NCBI RefSeq assembly: GCF_018100795.1
Contig: NZ_JAGJDY010000012.1
Location: 93,226 to 157,225 of the forward strand
Source of the DNA: Alteromonas sp. MMG017
GTDB lineage: Bacteria; Pseudomonadota; Gammaproteobacteria; Enterobacterales; Alteromonadaceae
DNA length: 64,000 nucleotides
Direction of reading: 5' to 3'
Shown: positions 53,942 to 62,982 of the stretch, piece after piece
How the letters are laid out: each line of letters begins with the position of its first letter
Position numbering within the stretch: position 1 is the stretch's first letter
Program-made: the position numbers and the translations under genes
Notes under the pieces: generated by a model
What the model saw: the letters and a program-made list of their open reading frames with translations, nothing else
What the model was told of the DNA's origin: nothing
The model's database searches: none

Positions 53942-55069
53942 CTACGCGGTATGAAGCGATAGACTTTGTAATTGTAGCCACTTTTCTTTTTGAACGGCTA
54001 ACGCATGCTTAAGCTCTTTGTACTTGTAGGTAAGCTCTAAACCCTCTATTGAGCGTTTGAGTGATTTTTGCTTTACCTTCATCAAACGCTTTTTCGCCGC
54101 ATAGTAATCAGACATACGTTGCATAAGTAGCTCGTACTCTTGCTCAATAGTGTGCATAAGCTCTTCTGCGTTGGGCAATACAGAGACTTGTTCGCTAGCG
54201 CGTTGCAATTGCATTGCCGCTCTTGCTTTTTCAATACGCTCTTCAGGTACGCGACGCAGATTATATGTTAAGCCCACGTAAGACAGTCCACGGATTAACC
54301 ATTTTGTTGGATCGAACTGATACCAACGAATACCGTTGCGATAGTCATATTCAAAGATATGATGGTAATTGTGATAGCCCTCACCAAAAGTGAAGAATGC
54401 TAGCACGCCGTTATCTCTGGCCGTGTTTGAATCAGTGTACGGCTGGTTTCCCCAGAAATGTGCTAAGGAATTAATAAAGAAAGTGACGTGATGAACAAGC
54501 ACCAAGCGCAATACGCCAGCCACTAAAATCATGCCCAGGATGTCGCCATTCAACCAACCTAAAAAGCCAGTAACGCCAAAGTTAGCAGCAAGAACGATAG
54601 GCAGGTAGTAGTTGTGTTGCCACATAACAACCTTATCTTTCTGCAAGTCTTTGCAGTTTCTATAGTCGTCATATCGCTTTTCTTGATACTCGCGGAGCAT
54701 CCAACCAATGTGTGCAAACCACAAACCGCGTTTTGCTGAATAAGGATCTTTTTCGTTGTCATCTACATGACGGTGATGAATTCTGTGATCTGAACTCCAG
54801 TGCAAAATGCTATTTTGCAGTGCCATTGCGCCGCCGATAGCAAGTATTACGCGCACGACAATATTCGCATCATAGGTTTTATGTGACCACAGACGATGGT
54901 AACCGGCAGTAATTGACATACCAGTGAAATAAAATAAGAAAATCGCAGTGCCTATTTCCGCCCAATCAATTCCATGATTGATAACCCATACAGGTACGCC
55001 AATAAAGGCGATGGCGCCGGTAATTATGAACACTAAGACATTCGTCAGGATAAGAGGTGGTTTATTCAT
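53942..55069 (-). CDS. Acyl-CoA/acyl-lipid fatty-acid desaturase
   Basis: A 375-residue membrane-bound di-iron desaturase of the delta-9 type. The three His boxes are HRLWSH at 58-63, HRIHH at 95-99 and HNYHH at 233-237, within four hydrophobic helices. The C-terminal 110 residues are basic and coiled-coil-like (EERIEKARAAMQLQRA..., KKRLMKVKQKSLK), longer than the catalytic core needs. It introduces double bonds into membrane acyl chains. Upstream at 55148-55165 a palindromic site overlaps the likely transcription start, possibly for FabR. Confidence 0.9.
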   Translation of the reverse strand: MNKPPLILTNVLVFIITGAIAFIGVPVWVINHGIDWAEIGTAIFLFYFTGMSITAGYHRLWSHKTYDANIVVRVILAIGGAMALQNSILHWSSDHRIHHRHVDDNEKDPYSAKRGLWFAHIGWMLREYQEKRYDDYRNCKDLQKDKVVMWQHNYYLPIVLAANFGVTGFLGWLNGDILGMILVAGVLRLVLVHHVTFFINSLAHFWGNQPYTDSNTARDNGVLAFFTFGEGYHNYHHIFEYDYRNGIRWYQFDPTKWLIRGLSYVGLTYNLRRVPEERIEKARAAMQLQRASEQVSVLPNAEELMHTIEQEYELLMQRMSDYYAAKKRLMKVKQKSLKRSIEGLELTYKYKELKHALAVQKEKWLQLQSLSLHTA

Positions 55070-55145
55070 TTTCTACAACTCAGCTTACAACTGTGCGCTA
55101 ATTTATCGTTTTATTGCTCATCAGGCAAGCAGAATGGACAGAAGT

Positions 55146-55175
55146 TCTGCTTACGTGTGTAAACTTTAATTATAG
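55146..55175 (-). promoter_or_regulatory. Desaturase promoter with possible FabR/DesT-like operator
   Basis: On the minus strand TATAAT (55174-55169) is followed at once by agtttacacacgtaagca (55165-55148), whose core ttac-acac-gtaa is an inverted repeat. It resembles the FabR site of E. coli fabA/fabB as I remember it (AGCGTACACGTGTTAGCT), agreeing at about 12 of 18 positions. A site at +1 would repress. The identification relies on memory of the consensus. Confidence 0.35.
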
Positions 55176-55203
55176 TAAGCTTCAAAAAATTGCCTACTAC
55201 ACT

Positions 55204-56121
55204 TTATGCTAAGGGCGTTTCAATGTTGTTTATAAAGGAAATTATTGAATTACTTACATCGATAGGCGCTTCTAGCTGAGGGTAGTGACCAATATTAGGC
55301 AGTTTTACAATATGCTGCCTGGTGATAATTTCTTCATATCTTTGAACCATATGTTCACCAGAGATAGCATCCGCACTCCCATTGATTATTTGAATCGGGC
55401 AGGGGCTATGTTTTAGAGCATCAACCCATCTTTCTCTGTGTGTAATTCGCTCGTTCATATAGCGAATTAGCTTATGGAAAACCTGCCGTCCTCCTCGACC
55501 ATTTATTAATTGCCAAAAGTCTTCTAAGTCTTGTTCACTAGGTTGAGTGCGCTCACCAAATACATCGCACATGCTGCGAGCGATACTTTTTTTACTCATG
55601 CATAAGCCAATAATCTTACCTAACGGGCTATTTAAAAGCTTTTGTATGCGTTTCGCCCTATGGGTTTCGGGAAAGAGCCCTCCGTTAAGCAGGGTGACTG
55701 AGTTAAAACGTAAAACAGATGAACCGCTTCTTTCCCTCTGACGTGCTAACATCTCTTGGGCTACAGTGTCGCCATAATCGTGAGCAACGACATGGCACAG
55801 TGTTATATTCAAGTAAGCCAACAAAGCTTCGAATAACGACGCTTGTTCGGCAATACTGTATTCGTAGCGCACCGGCTTGCTAGAAAAACCAAACCCCATC
55901 ATATCTAACGTGATAACTCGATAACGTTCGCACAGCGCTGGCCATATTTTATGCCAATCCCAACTTGCGGTTGGAAACCCATGTATAAGCAGCACTGTGA
56001 GTTTGTCGGTAGGGTGACTATTTAACGGGTCACTGTCTTGATAAAAAATATCATAACCGTGATGCATAAATGTTTGACCGCTTTTGTGCCAGTTGGTCAA
56101 GTTGTCCGTTTCATTCGCCAT
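55204..56121 (-). CDS. Alpha/beta hydrolase (haloalkane dehalogenase/epoxide hydrolase-like)
   Basis: A 305-residue alpha/beta-fold hydrolase. The oxyanion motif is LLIHGFPTASWDWHKIW at 45-60. The nucleophile-elbow AHDYGDTVAQE carries Asp115 in place of Ser, as in dehalogenases and epoxide hydrolases. The base is His in NIGHYPQLEAP near the C-terminus. There is no signal peptide. Its start overlaps the stop of the upstream DsbA-like gene by 11 bases, so the two are one operon. The substrate is not evident. Confidence 0.85.
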   Translation of the reverse strand: MANETDNLTNWHKSGQTFMHHGYDIFYQDSDPLNSHPTDKLTVLLIHGFPTASWDWHKIWPALCERYRVITLDMMGFGFSSKPVRYEYSIAEQASLFEALLAYLNITLCHVVAHDYGDTVAQEMLARQRERSGSSVLRFNSVTLLNGGLFPETHRAKRIQKLLNSPLGKIIGLCMSKKSIARSMCDVFGERTQPSEQDLEDFWQLINGRGGRQVFHKLIRYMNERITHRERWVDALKHSPCPIQIINGSADAISGEHMVQRYEEIITRQHIVKLPNIGHYPQLEAPIDVSNSIISFINNIETPLA

Positions 56122-57499
56122 TTAAATTACCTACTGCTTTGTGAGTGCTATGTAGTGCTCCATCACGAGAGGCACTTTTATGCGGGTTAAGATTATGCGG
56201 GTTAAGGTTTTGCCGAATGGCATCTTCCATAACAAACAATCTATCTTGGCCCCATACCTGAATATCTTTATATCTGAAAACAGGTACACCCCAGCTGCCT
56301 TTTTGGTATATATCCGCTTGGTTTGCACTGACCTCTTCTTTCCAGTCAGTATTGGTTAGATGCAACTTCGCTTCCTGCCAAGACAAACCTGCTCCTTCTA
56401 CTATTTTTCTCATTCCACTATCAGTATCTGCTCTAACACCATGAGCATTTACCAACTTCGCGAACGACAGCAAATAGTCTGCGTATTTATTGTTCGCTCG
56501 GGCATAGGCTAGTAATGCGTAGCATCGCTCTACACCTTCACCTAACGGGTCAGCAAGAAATCCATAATCGATCCCGAATTTCTGCGCTTCGCGCTTTGTG
56601 TCTAGAAAAATATAAATGGCTTTTTTAGGAGGGACATATAACCCACGCATCATCATCGGTAGTACCGGCTTTACTTCAAGGGGAATACCGTAGTGGCTGG
56701 TTAGTTTTACCGCCTGTAACAACGCAATATAAGAATAGGGACTACGGGCAGACCAAAAAAGCGTTAAGGGTTCAGCGCATTTTTTTGTATCTATCGAAAC
56801 GTTGAAAGACTGAAGTAACGATGCGTAGGTTTTATTAAATTCAATTTGCGTGTTGGTTTGATTTGCATAGCCTTCATCGATAAGTCGACGTTCTAGGTGA
56901 TCGAGCCTATCTACACCCCAATACCATTCGCCATCGTAAAAAATCGTGGCGGGCAGATAGTGACCTTTCGAGGAAAGCTGGTGTAGGTGTGCTTCAAAGC
57001 GTTTTTCTAATGCCGCCTCATTAACGCTCGTCGAGGCATTAATATGATCTCCGTTCCAATAGGCGAGTAGCAATTCAGCAATGCCTGTCCATGAAGCGCC
57101 TTCATCTATTTTTTGCTGAATTGCATAGGACGCAGTAAAAACTGAGCCAGCTTGGCGAGTAACCCCAGTAGCCGAGCACGGAAACTCAAGGCGGTAGACG
57201 TTTGCTAAATGCATCGCATCGTTAACTGAGTGTTGGTTCCACATAGCCAATTCGGGAAACATTACTGGATCTGAATTGATAACGACGCGAGCTGTTATTG
57301 TGACGCGATACTTTTCTTCTAGTGTAGGTAAAGCTTGAACAAGTAGAAGTGAGTAAGGGTCATCTACTTTAATGAAAACCTCTAATTTAGGTACATCGCG
57401 AGTAAAAAGGCGCGCACAAGTATAATAGGCACGTTTAATACTTCGTAGCGTGTCACTCGAAATTAACCGTAGCACGTAAGGCTGAATACTTTTTTTCAT
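56111..57499 (-). CDS. Tandem DsbA/2-hydroxychromene-2-carboxylate isomerase-like protein
   Basis: A 462-residue protein. The C-terminal half (about 230-440) matches the HCCA-isomerase/DsbA-like fold: LTLFWSARSPYSYIALLQAVKL, VKPVLPMMMRGLYVPPKKA, FAKLVNAHGVRADTD and YQKGSWGVPVFRYKDIQVWGQDRL. The N-terminal half starts similarly (KLEVFIKVDDPYSLLLVQALPTL), so the protein seems to contain two related domains. No CxxC redox motif is present, which favours glutathione-linked isomerase chemistry over disulfide exchange. It is upstream of and overlaps the alpha/beta hydrolase gene and is divergent from the AraC regulator. Confidence 0.78.
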   Translation of the reverse strand: MKKSIQPYVLRLISSDTLRSIKRAYYTCARLFTRDVPKLEVFIKVDDPYSLLLVQALPTLEEKYRVTITARVVINSDPVMFPELAMWNQHSVNDAMHLANVYRLEFPCSATGVTRQAGSVFTASYAIQQKIDEGASWTGIAELLLAYWNGDHINASTSVNEAALEKRFEAHLHQLSSKGHYLPATIFYDGEWYWGVDRLDHLERRLIDEGYANQTNTQIEFNKTYASLLQSFNVSIDTKKCAEPLTLFWSARSPYSYIALLQAVKLTSHYGIPLEVKPVLPMMMRGLYVPPKKAIYIFLDTKREAQKFGIDYGFLADPLGEGVERCYALLAYARANNKYADYLLSFAKLVNAHGVRADTDSGMRKIVEGAGLSWQEAKLHLTNTDWKEEVSANQADIYQKGSWGVPVFRYKDIQVWGQDRLFVMEDAIRQNLNPHNLNPHKSASRDGALHSTHKAVGNLNGE

Positions 57500-57589
57500 T
57501 ATTAGATCAGTTTATTTTGTAGGTGTAGGTCGATATTTACACAGAGTGATAGGACATTTCCGGCCAAGAATCGGTGATATCTGGCCACA

Positions 57590-58675
57590 ATGGTTAACAG
57601 GTTGTTAATAGTTAGGTATACATTAACAACAGTCACTGTAAAACGCTACGGAGAAGATATTGAGGAAGAGCTATTTCACCTACGAGCAATCAGCATTGCC
57701 AATTTATTTTCCCAGAACGCTTTTCAAAATGCTTCTGCAGCGGGGTATTCGTCAAAGTCCCTCTTGAATGGATGTATGCTTAAAGATACTGACTTCAATA
57801 ATAGCCATTGCAAGATGAGTTTTAACGATCATCAAAGGTTAGTTACTAATGCATTAGCAGTGACGGCAAACGAGAATCTTGGATGGGAGTTTGGTGAGCA
57901 AATTCAACTTACGACATTGGGCTCACTAGGTTATGCGGCGCTAAGTTGTGCAACACTTGGTGGTTTCTTGAATGTTATCGCGCGCTTCCTACATTTACGT
58001 ACTCTACTTTTTAAGATAAATGTTGAAGTAAATGAAGCTGAAGCATACTTAACCTTCGAAGATATTTTACCCTTAAGTGATACCCGCTATTTTTTGTTGT
58101 CTGCAGCTGTTAATGGCGCAGTGCAAGTTATTCGTTTGTGCTTTTCAGAACCGCTAGCAATAAAAAGAATAGAAATGGCATGCAGTGAACCTGATCATTG
58201 GAGTCATGTTATTGCGGGGGGAAAGTACCCAGTAGTGTTCGAAAGTAAGAGAACGCGGGTGGTTATAGACTCGGTGTTTTTGTCCTATTCATTAGCTACT
58301 GCCGACCCTATTACACAGAAAGAAATGTATGCCTTATGTATAAAGCAAGATGCCTTGCACCTTAATCAAAAGGACTTAATAGCCCGTACTAGAGATTTTA
58401 TTCACACACATCCAAGACTATCTCCTTCATTGGATGATGCTTCGGCTCACTTTTTTATGTCATCGCGCACTTATCGACGAGAGTTAAATCGCTGTGATAC
58501 CAGCTATCAAAAAGTACTAGACGAAGAGCGGGCTAAAACAGCGAAAAAATTTCTCGCGCAAGGTTACACCAGTGTTTCCGTTATCGCGGATAAATTAGGG
58601 TTCAATGACCCATCTAATTTTAGTAAAGCTTTTAAAAAATGGACCGGTATTTCTCCGGCTCAATGGCGGGCCTAG
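57590..58675 (+). CDS. AraC family transcriptional regulator (Arabinose_bd N-terminal domain)
   Basis: A regulator of up to 361 residues. The N-terminal half fits the Arabinose_bd type sensor domain (LGSLGYAALSCATLGGFLNVIARFLHLRT). The C-terminal half (about 260-361) is the double HTH: FMSSRTYRRELNRCDTSYQKVLDEERAKTAKKFL and VSVIADKLGFNDPSNFSKAFKKWTGISPAQWR. The start is uncertain: the ATG at 57590 has no SD and its first 25 residues do not look family-like. It is divergent from the DsbA-like/hydrolase operon and 150 bases upstream of an SDR gene, its likely targets. Confidence 0.85.
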   Translation: MVNRLLIVRYTLTTVTVKRYGEDIEEELFHLRAISIANLFSQNAFQNASAAGYSSKSLLNGCMLKDTDFNNSHCKMSFNDHQRLVTNALAVTANENLGWEFGEQIQLTTLGSLGYAALSCATLGGFLNVIARFLHLRTLLFKINVEVNEAEAYLTFEDILPLSDTRYFLLSAAVNGAVQVIRLCFSEPLAIKRIEMACSEPDHWSHVIAGGKYPVVFESKRTRVVIDSVFLSYSLATADPITQKEMYALCIKQDALHLNQKDLIARTRDFIHTHPRLSPSLDDASAHFFMSSRTYRRELNRCDTSYQKVLDEERAKTAKKFLAQGYTSVSVIADKLGFNDPSNFSKAFKKWTGISPAQWRA

Positions 58676-58825
58676 TGCTTTAGCGAAAATTGAAACACAA
58701 CTAATATTAGCCTACAAAAATTTGGCCATTATTAACCATAGATTTGGCCTATCTAACCCTGTGTATTGGTATAGCTCAGTCGTAAAGTATATACCTTCAT
58801 GAATTTCAACTATACAGGTTTAGAA

Positions 58826-59644
58826 ATGGATTTAGGTATTAAAGGCAAAACGGCAATTGTTGCCGGCGGCAGTGCGGGTATGGGTAAAGCTACTGCATTG
58901 GCGTTGGCAGAAGCGGGTGTAAATTTAGTTATCTCGGCTAGAAGAGCGCAAAGATTATTTACTGCAGCAGATGAAATACGAGCCCGTTTTAAGGTAAGTG
59001 TTACGCCAGTGGTTGCTGATCACGCTACCCAAAAAGGGCGCGATAAACTTTTTGAGTGCTGCGATACTCCGGATATTTTAGTTATTACCATTTCACCACC
59101 TTCACTAGTTTGGAATTATAACGATATCACCGAACAAGATTGGATTACGTCAGTTGAGTCAGGCCTAATTGGACCAGTGGAACTCATGAAACGCTTCAGT
59201 CAAAGTATGGTTGATAAAAAGTGGGGTAGGATCGTGAATATTGCTACTGTTGCGGCCAAGTACCCCCTTGATATGCGCTTAATGTCCGGCCCAGCACGAT
59301 CTGCATTAGCAAATTATACGTCTGTGGTGTCTAGAGATTTAGCAAAACACAACGTGGTAATGAACAATGTATTGCCAGGGATGTATGCTACAGAGGGCAT
59401 GCTCGAGCTCGCGAAGCCGCATGAAGCGATGATAGAGGCTCGTTATGGAAAAGAAGCTGTTGAAAACTTAACGCCAGAGCTTGTTCACAAAATGACGTTG
59501 GACTTATTTGATATCCCTACTCAAACTTTGGGTGAACCTAATGACCTCGCGCAGTTTGTTGCTTTGCTTTGTTCAGAAGCGGCAAAGTTCACGGTAGGAC
59601 AGAATATTGTGCTGGATGGGGGAATGGCGCGAGGGTTATTTTAG
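58826..59644 (+). CDS. SDR-type oxidoreductase with divergent active site
   Basis: A 272-residue short-chain dehydrogenase-like protein. The cofactor loop is GGSAGMGKATALALAEAG and the C-terminal AAKFTVGQNIVLDGGMARG is typical of FabG-like SDRs. Where YxxxK is expected, the sequence reads MSGPARSALANY, placing Ser and Arg at the usual Tyr and Lys positions. I start it at ATG 58826 (MDLGIKGKTAIV, AGG upstream) rather than 58799. It lies between the AraC regulator and fabR, which suggests a fatty-acyl or lipophilic substrate, but this is inference. Confidence 0.82.
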   Translation: MDLGIKGKTAIVAGGSAGMGKATALALAEAGVNLVISARRAQRLFTAADEIRARFKVSVTPVVADHATQKGRDKLFECCDTPDILVITISPPSLVWNYNDITEQDWITSVESGLIGPVELMKRFSQSMVDKKWGRIVNIATVAAKYPLDMRLMSGPARSALANYTSVVSRDLAKHNVVMNNVLPGMYATEGMLELAKPHEAMIEARYGKEAVENLTPELVHKMTLDLFDIPTQTLGEPNDLAQFVALLCSEAAKFTVGQNIVLDGGMARGLF

Positions 59645-59730
59645 CCTCGTTCTAACGCAGAATAAATTTAAGCTTCTCCCTATAGGTACTCATGCGATAG
59701 ACTAGTGAAGACTAACAAACTGGTATTATT

Positions 59731-60351
59731 GTGACTCGTCAGGAACAAAAGCTTAAAACCCGCCAAAATATCATTCATGCGGCATTCCTATTACTGGATG
59801 AAAACCGTAGTTTGTCTGCTATTAGCTTACGTGAAGTAGCACGAGAAGCTGGCATTGCACCAACGTCTTTCTATCGACACTTTAAAGACATGGATGAATT
59901 AGGGTTAACGCTGGTGGATGAAGCTGGATTAGCTCTTCGTCAATTAATGCGCCAGGCTCGCCGTCGAATTGCTTCAGGTGGCGGGGTAATCCACACGTCA
60001 GTTGAAACTTTTATGGAGTTCATTTCTGCAAACAAGAATGTATTTAGATTATTGTTGCGGGAACATACAGGCACATCAGCTGCATACCGAATGGCGGTTT
60101 TTCGCGAAATTCAACATTTTATTGAAGAGCTAACCGATTACATCATCGAGCAACAAAGCGTAGAGTACAATATTGCGCAGCTCCAAGCGGATGCTATGGT
60201 TAGGTTGGTTTTTAGTGCAGGGGCAGAAGCACTAGAAGCTGATACTAAGTTGAAGATTGAAATTGGCGAAAGGGTTAAAGCCCAATTACGTTTCGTGCAA
60301 TTGGGCGCAATGTCGAAGCTTTCATCAGAGACATCTTCCGACGCATCTTAA
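59731..60351 (+). CDS. fabR: HTH-type transcriptional repressor FabR
   Basis: A 206-residue TetR-family repressor that controls unsaturated fatty-acid synthesis. The [53 protein letters not shown] (in pieces) and [29 protein letters not shown] are nearly the E. coli FabR sequence. It starts at GTG 59731. As in E. coli it is near trmA; the two are convergent here with a 64-base gap. The fatty-acid desaturase 4.7 kb away is a candidate target. Confidence 0.92.
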   Translation: MTRQEQKLKTRQNIIHAAFLLLDENRSLSAISLREVAREAGIAPTSFYRHFKDMDELGLTLVDEAGLALRQLMRQARRRIASGGGVIHTSVETFMEFISANKNVFRLLLREHTGTSAAYRMAVFREIQHFIEELTDYIIEQQSVEYNIAQLQADAMVRLVFSAGAEALEADTKLKIEIGERVKAQLRFVQLGAMSKLSSETSSDAS

Positions 60352-60415
60352 ACTTTAAAATCTAAACCTGCTGCGAATTCATTCACAACATGCGACATTC
60401 ACAATATACAGAGCA

Positions 60416-61510
60416 TTACTTTTTGGTGAGTAACACACCTGCTTCTATATGGTGGGTGAACGGGAATTGATCGAACAGCGCCGCATTCGCTACTTCGTGA
60501 GTTTCACAAAGCAGGCTTAAGTTTTCAGCTAAGGTTTCAGGGTTACAAGAAATATAGATAATATTATCGTACCCTTGAATCATCTTTAATGAATCTACGT
60601 CTAACCCTGCTCGAGGTGGGTCGACCAATACAGTAGTAAAATTGTATTCAGTTAAGTTGATACCTTCTAAACGAGAGAAGGTTCTTTCCCCTTTCATTGC
60701 TTCAGTAAACTCTTCTGCAGAAAGCCTAACAATTTTCACGTTATCTAAGTGGTTTGCCGCAATATTGTATTGCGCCGCTTGTACCGAAGGCTTTGCTATT
60801 TCGGTTCCTATCACGTTGTCAAAATGAACTGCCAATGGCATTGAGAAGTTCCCTGCACCACAATACATTTCGAGTAAATCGCCAGTTAGGGAAGCAGAGC
60901 ATTCAAGTGACCACTCAATCATGCTGCAATTTACTTCTGCGTTAGGTTGAGTAAAGCTATTTTCGATATGTTTGAATTCAAACTCACGGCCATTAATAGG
61001 TAAACGTTCTATAATAAAATCGTTACCCACAATGCGTTTTTGCTTTCTAGCCCGCCCAATAATGCTTACCGCGGTAAATTGCGTAGCTAAAAAGGTACGA
61101 AGCAGTTCAGCTTGCGCTTCCCATTCATCATCAAGCGTCTTGTGATAAAGAAGGCTAATAACCAGTTCGCCGGATAGCCCAGTTAAATAATCAATTTGGA
61201 AAAGCTTTTTGCGCAGCAGTTCATTTGGCTTTAAATATTCTATTAACTGCTGCATTGCACTGTTGATGGTTTCACTTGCTGGTGGAAATGTATCTACGCG
61301 GTATTTCTCTTTAGACCCCTGATCGAACATGATGTGATAAAGATCGTCACCGTCATGCCATACGCGAAATTCAGCTCGCATGCGGTAGTTCTCAGGTTTA
61401 GACGGATACACCGACAGGGTAGGGGCGTTAAATGGCGCAAGGAGAGTACCTAACCGATCCACTTTCTCATCGAGTTGAGCTTGATAGTTTTTTGCAGTGG
61501 TGGTTGTCAT
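60416..61510 (-). CDS. trmA: tRNA (uracil(54)-C5)-methyltransferase
   Basis: A 364-residue SAM-dependent enzyme that makes m5U54 (ribothymidine) in t[17 protein letters not shown] binds [13 protein letters not shown] is the family motif, and [13 protein letters not shown] contains the nucleophile Cys322. Glu356 in HHIEAGVLL is the general base; both correspond to E. coli Cys324 and Glu358. The N-terminus lacks the TRAM domain, distinguishing it from RlmC/D. Confidence 0.95.
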   Translation of the reverse strand: MTTTTAKNYQAQLDEKVDRLGTLLAPFNAPTLSVYPSKPENYRMRAEFRVWHDGDDLYHIMFDQGSKEKYRVDTFPPASETINSAMQQLIEYLKPNELLRKKLFQIDYLTGLSGELVISLLYHKTLDDEWEAQAELLRTFLATQFTAVSIIGRARKQKRIVGNDFIIERLPINGREFEFKHIENSFTQPNAEVNCSMIEWSLECSASLTGDLLEMYCGAGNFSMPLAVHFDNVIGTEIAKPSVQAAQYNIAANHLDNVKIVRLSAEEFTEAMKGERTFSRLEGINLTEYNFTTVLVDPPRAGLDVDSLKMIQGYDNIIYISCNPETLAENLSLLCETHEVANAALFDQFPFTHHIEAGVLLTKK

Positions 61511-61667
61511 GTGGTTCTCCGAACATCATTTAAATAAGGCTGCGAATTGTAGTGCCTTATATTATATGTGCAACGGATAAAACTCACAGAAGCAAAAATT
61601 TCGTATTAAAATTAAACAATACGTGATTGGTGCCGATAACTTGATTGAGGATAGTGAGGATCAAATT

Positions 61668-62945
61668 ATGAACGTGAGTCAAATTAAGGCTTTCATGGGC
61701 GACCAGAAAGTGGATGAAAAGGCATCGGTTCACCCGAATGAAGCTATAAAGAAGCAGCTTCAACAGGAAGGCTTACAACAAGCAGCCGAGTTTACCAAGC
61801 AGCATTCAGCGACGGTCACCGTGAATAGCACGCAAACTAGTATTGGCTTAAAGGTCTTCAGTGGTAGCTTAAGTCAAAATGTGGTTGTTGATGGCAAGCG
61901 CCCGAATGAAAGCAAACAGTCAGATGACGGCGAAGAAAATAAAAGCTTATTCGATTTCGAGAAAGTCGCACGTAATGTACTTGGGTTCGTGACCGGAGTT
62001 ATTCAAGGTGCGGCTGATGGAGGTGCGGATGATGATACCTTGAAAGGGTTGTTTGGTCAGGCCCGTGAAGGGGTAAGTCGTGGATTCGCTATGGCTGAAA
62101 AGGATCTCGCTGGCTTTATGAATGACGAGATTGAAGAAGGTGTTACCCGTAGTCGCGAGATGATAGACGGCGGCATCAATGATCTGGAACAGAATATCTT
62201 CAATCCTAATCCAGTGAGTGTGAGCGAGCTTAACGCGGTATCTGCATCTGATGCTAAATCAGGTAGTTTGCTTATTCGAACCAAAGATGGGGATGAAGTA
62301 AACCTTAGCTTTGAAAGTATCAGACAATTTAGTGCGGCGAGTCAGGCTTCGCTGTATATATCCGCAAATGACGATACTGAAGAATCTAGTTCGAATACAG
62401 GTTCAATTGTGGCGCAGCAGTCATCTCAATATGAATACTTTGAACGAAGTGGCATTAGCTTCTCGTTAAAGGGTGAAATAGACGAAGATGAAATGACAGC
62501 TATTGCAAACCTTGTGGGTGAAGCACAAGATTTAGCTGATACCTTCTATAGCGGCGACATGGATAAGGCGTTCGAACAAGCGTTGAATTTAGGTTTCGAT
62601 AATAAAGAGTTAGTTGGGTATGCGTTGCAGTTAAACCGTACTACACAAACCGAAATGGTAAAGGCTTATGAGAACGTAAAGCATTATAGTGAAGAAGGTG
62701 AAGCAGAAAACCAATACGGTAATGTTGTAAGCCCAATAGCACAGTATTTAGAGAAGATGATGTCTACATTTGGCAATGCTGAGAATACGTTAGGCTCTGG
62801 CGATGACTACAATACATTGCTTGCAGGTATTATCAGTGAAATGAAAGATGTACAAATACCAGATTTAGTATCGGCGATAAATCGCTTCCATACGTTTAAT
62901 CAAAACTTATTAAACGCGATGCCACAGCAAGCGGCTTCAGAATAG
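61668..62945 (+). CDS. DUF5610 domain-containing protein
   Basis: A 425-residue soluble, acidic protein without signal peptide or membrane helix. NVLGFVTGVIQGAADGGADDDTLKGLFGQAREGVSRGFAMAEKDL (in pieces) around residues 100-150 matches the DUF5610 pattern; the rest is helical and Glu/Asp-rich, with LGFDNKELVGYALQLNRT near the C-terminus. The function is unknown. I start it at 61668, where GAGGA lies 7 bases upstream. It ends at a strong terminator. Confidence 0.72.
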   Translation: MNVSQIKAFMGDQKVDEKASVHPNEAIKKQLQQEGLQQAAEFTKQHSATVTVNSTQTSIGLKVFSGSLSQNVVVDGKRPNESKQSDDGEENKSLFDFEKVARNVLGFVTGVIQGAADGGADDDTLKGLFGQAREGVSRGFAMAEKDLAGFMNDEIEEGVTRSREMIDGGINDLEQNIFNPNPVSVSELNAVSASDAKSGSLLIRTKDGDEVNLSFESIRQFSAASQASLYISANDDTEESSSNTGSIVAQQSSQYEYFERSGISFSLKGEIDEDEMTAIANLVGEAQDLADTFYSGDMDKAFEQALNLGFDNKELVGYALQLNRTTQTEMVKAYENVKHYSEEGEAENQYGNVVSPIAQYLEKMMSTFGNAENTLGSGDDYNTLLAGIISEMKDVQIPDLVSAINRFHTFNQNLLNAMPQQAASE

Positions 62946-62947
62946 AG

Positions 62948-62979
62948 TAAAAAAAACCTGGGTCATGCCCAGGTTTTTT
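62948..62979. terminator. Bidirectional intrinsic terminator
   Basis: aaaaaaacctgggtcatgcccaggtttttt, a GC stem with A and T flanks, separates the DUF5610 gene from the convergent RRM gene. Confidence 0.9.
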
Positions 62980-62982
62980 AAT

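Noticed and set aside
57590..57665. ATT at 57658 as a second non-canonical start, for the AraC gene
   Set aside because: GGAG does lie upstream, but nothing else distinguishes it and the true N-terminus of this family is too variable to decide.
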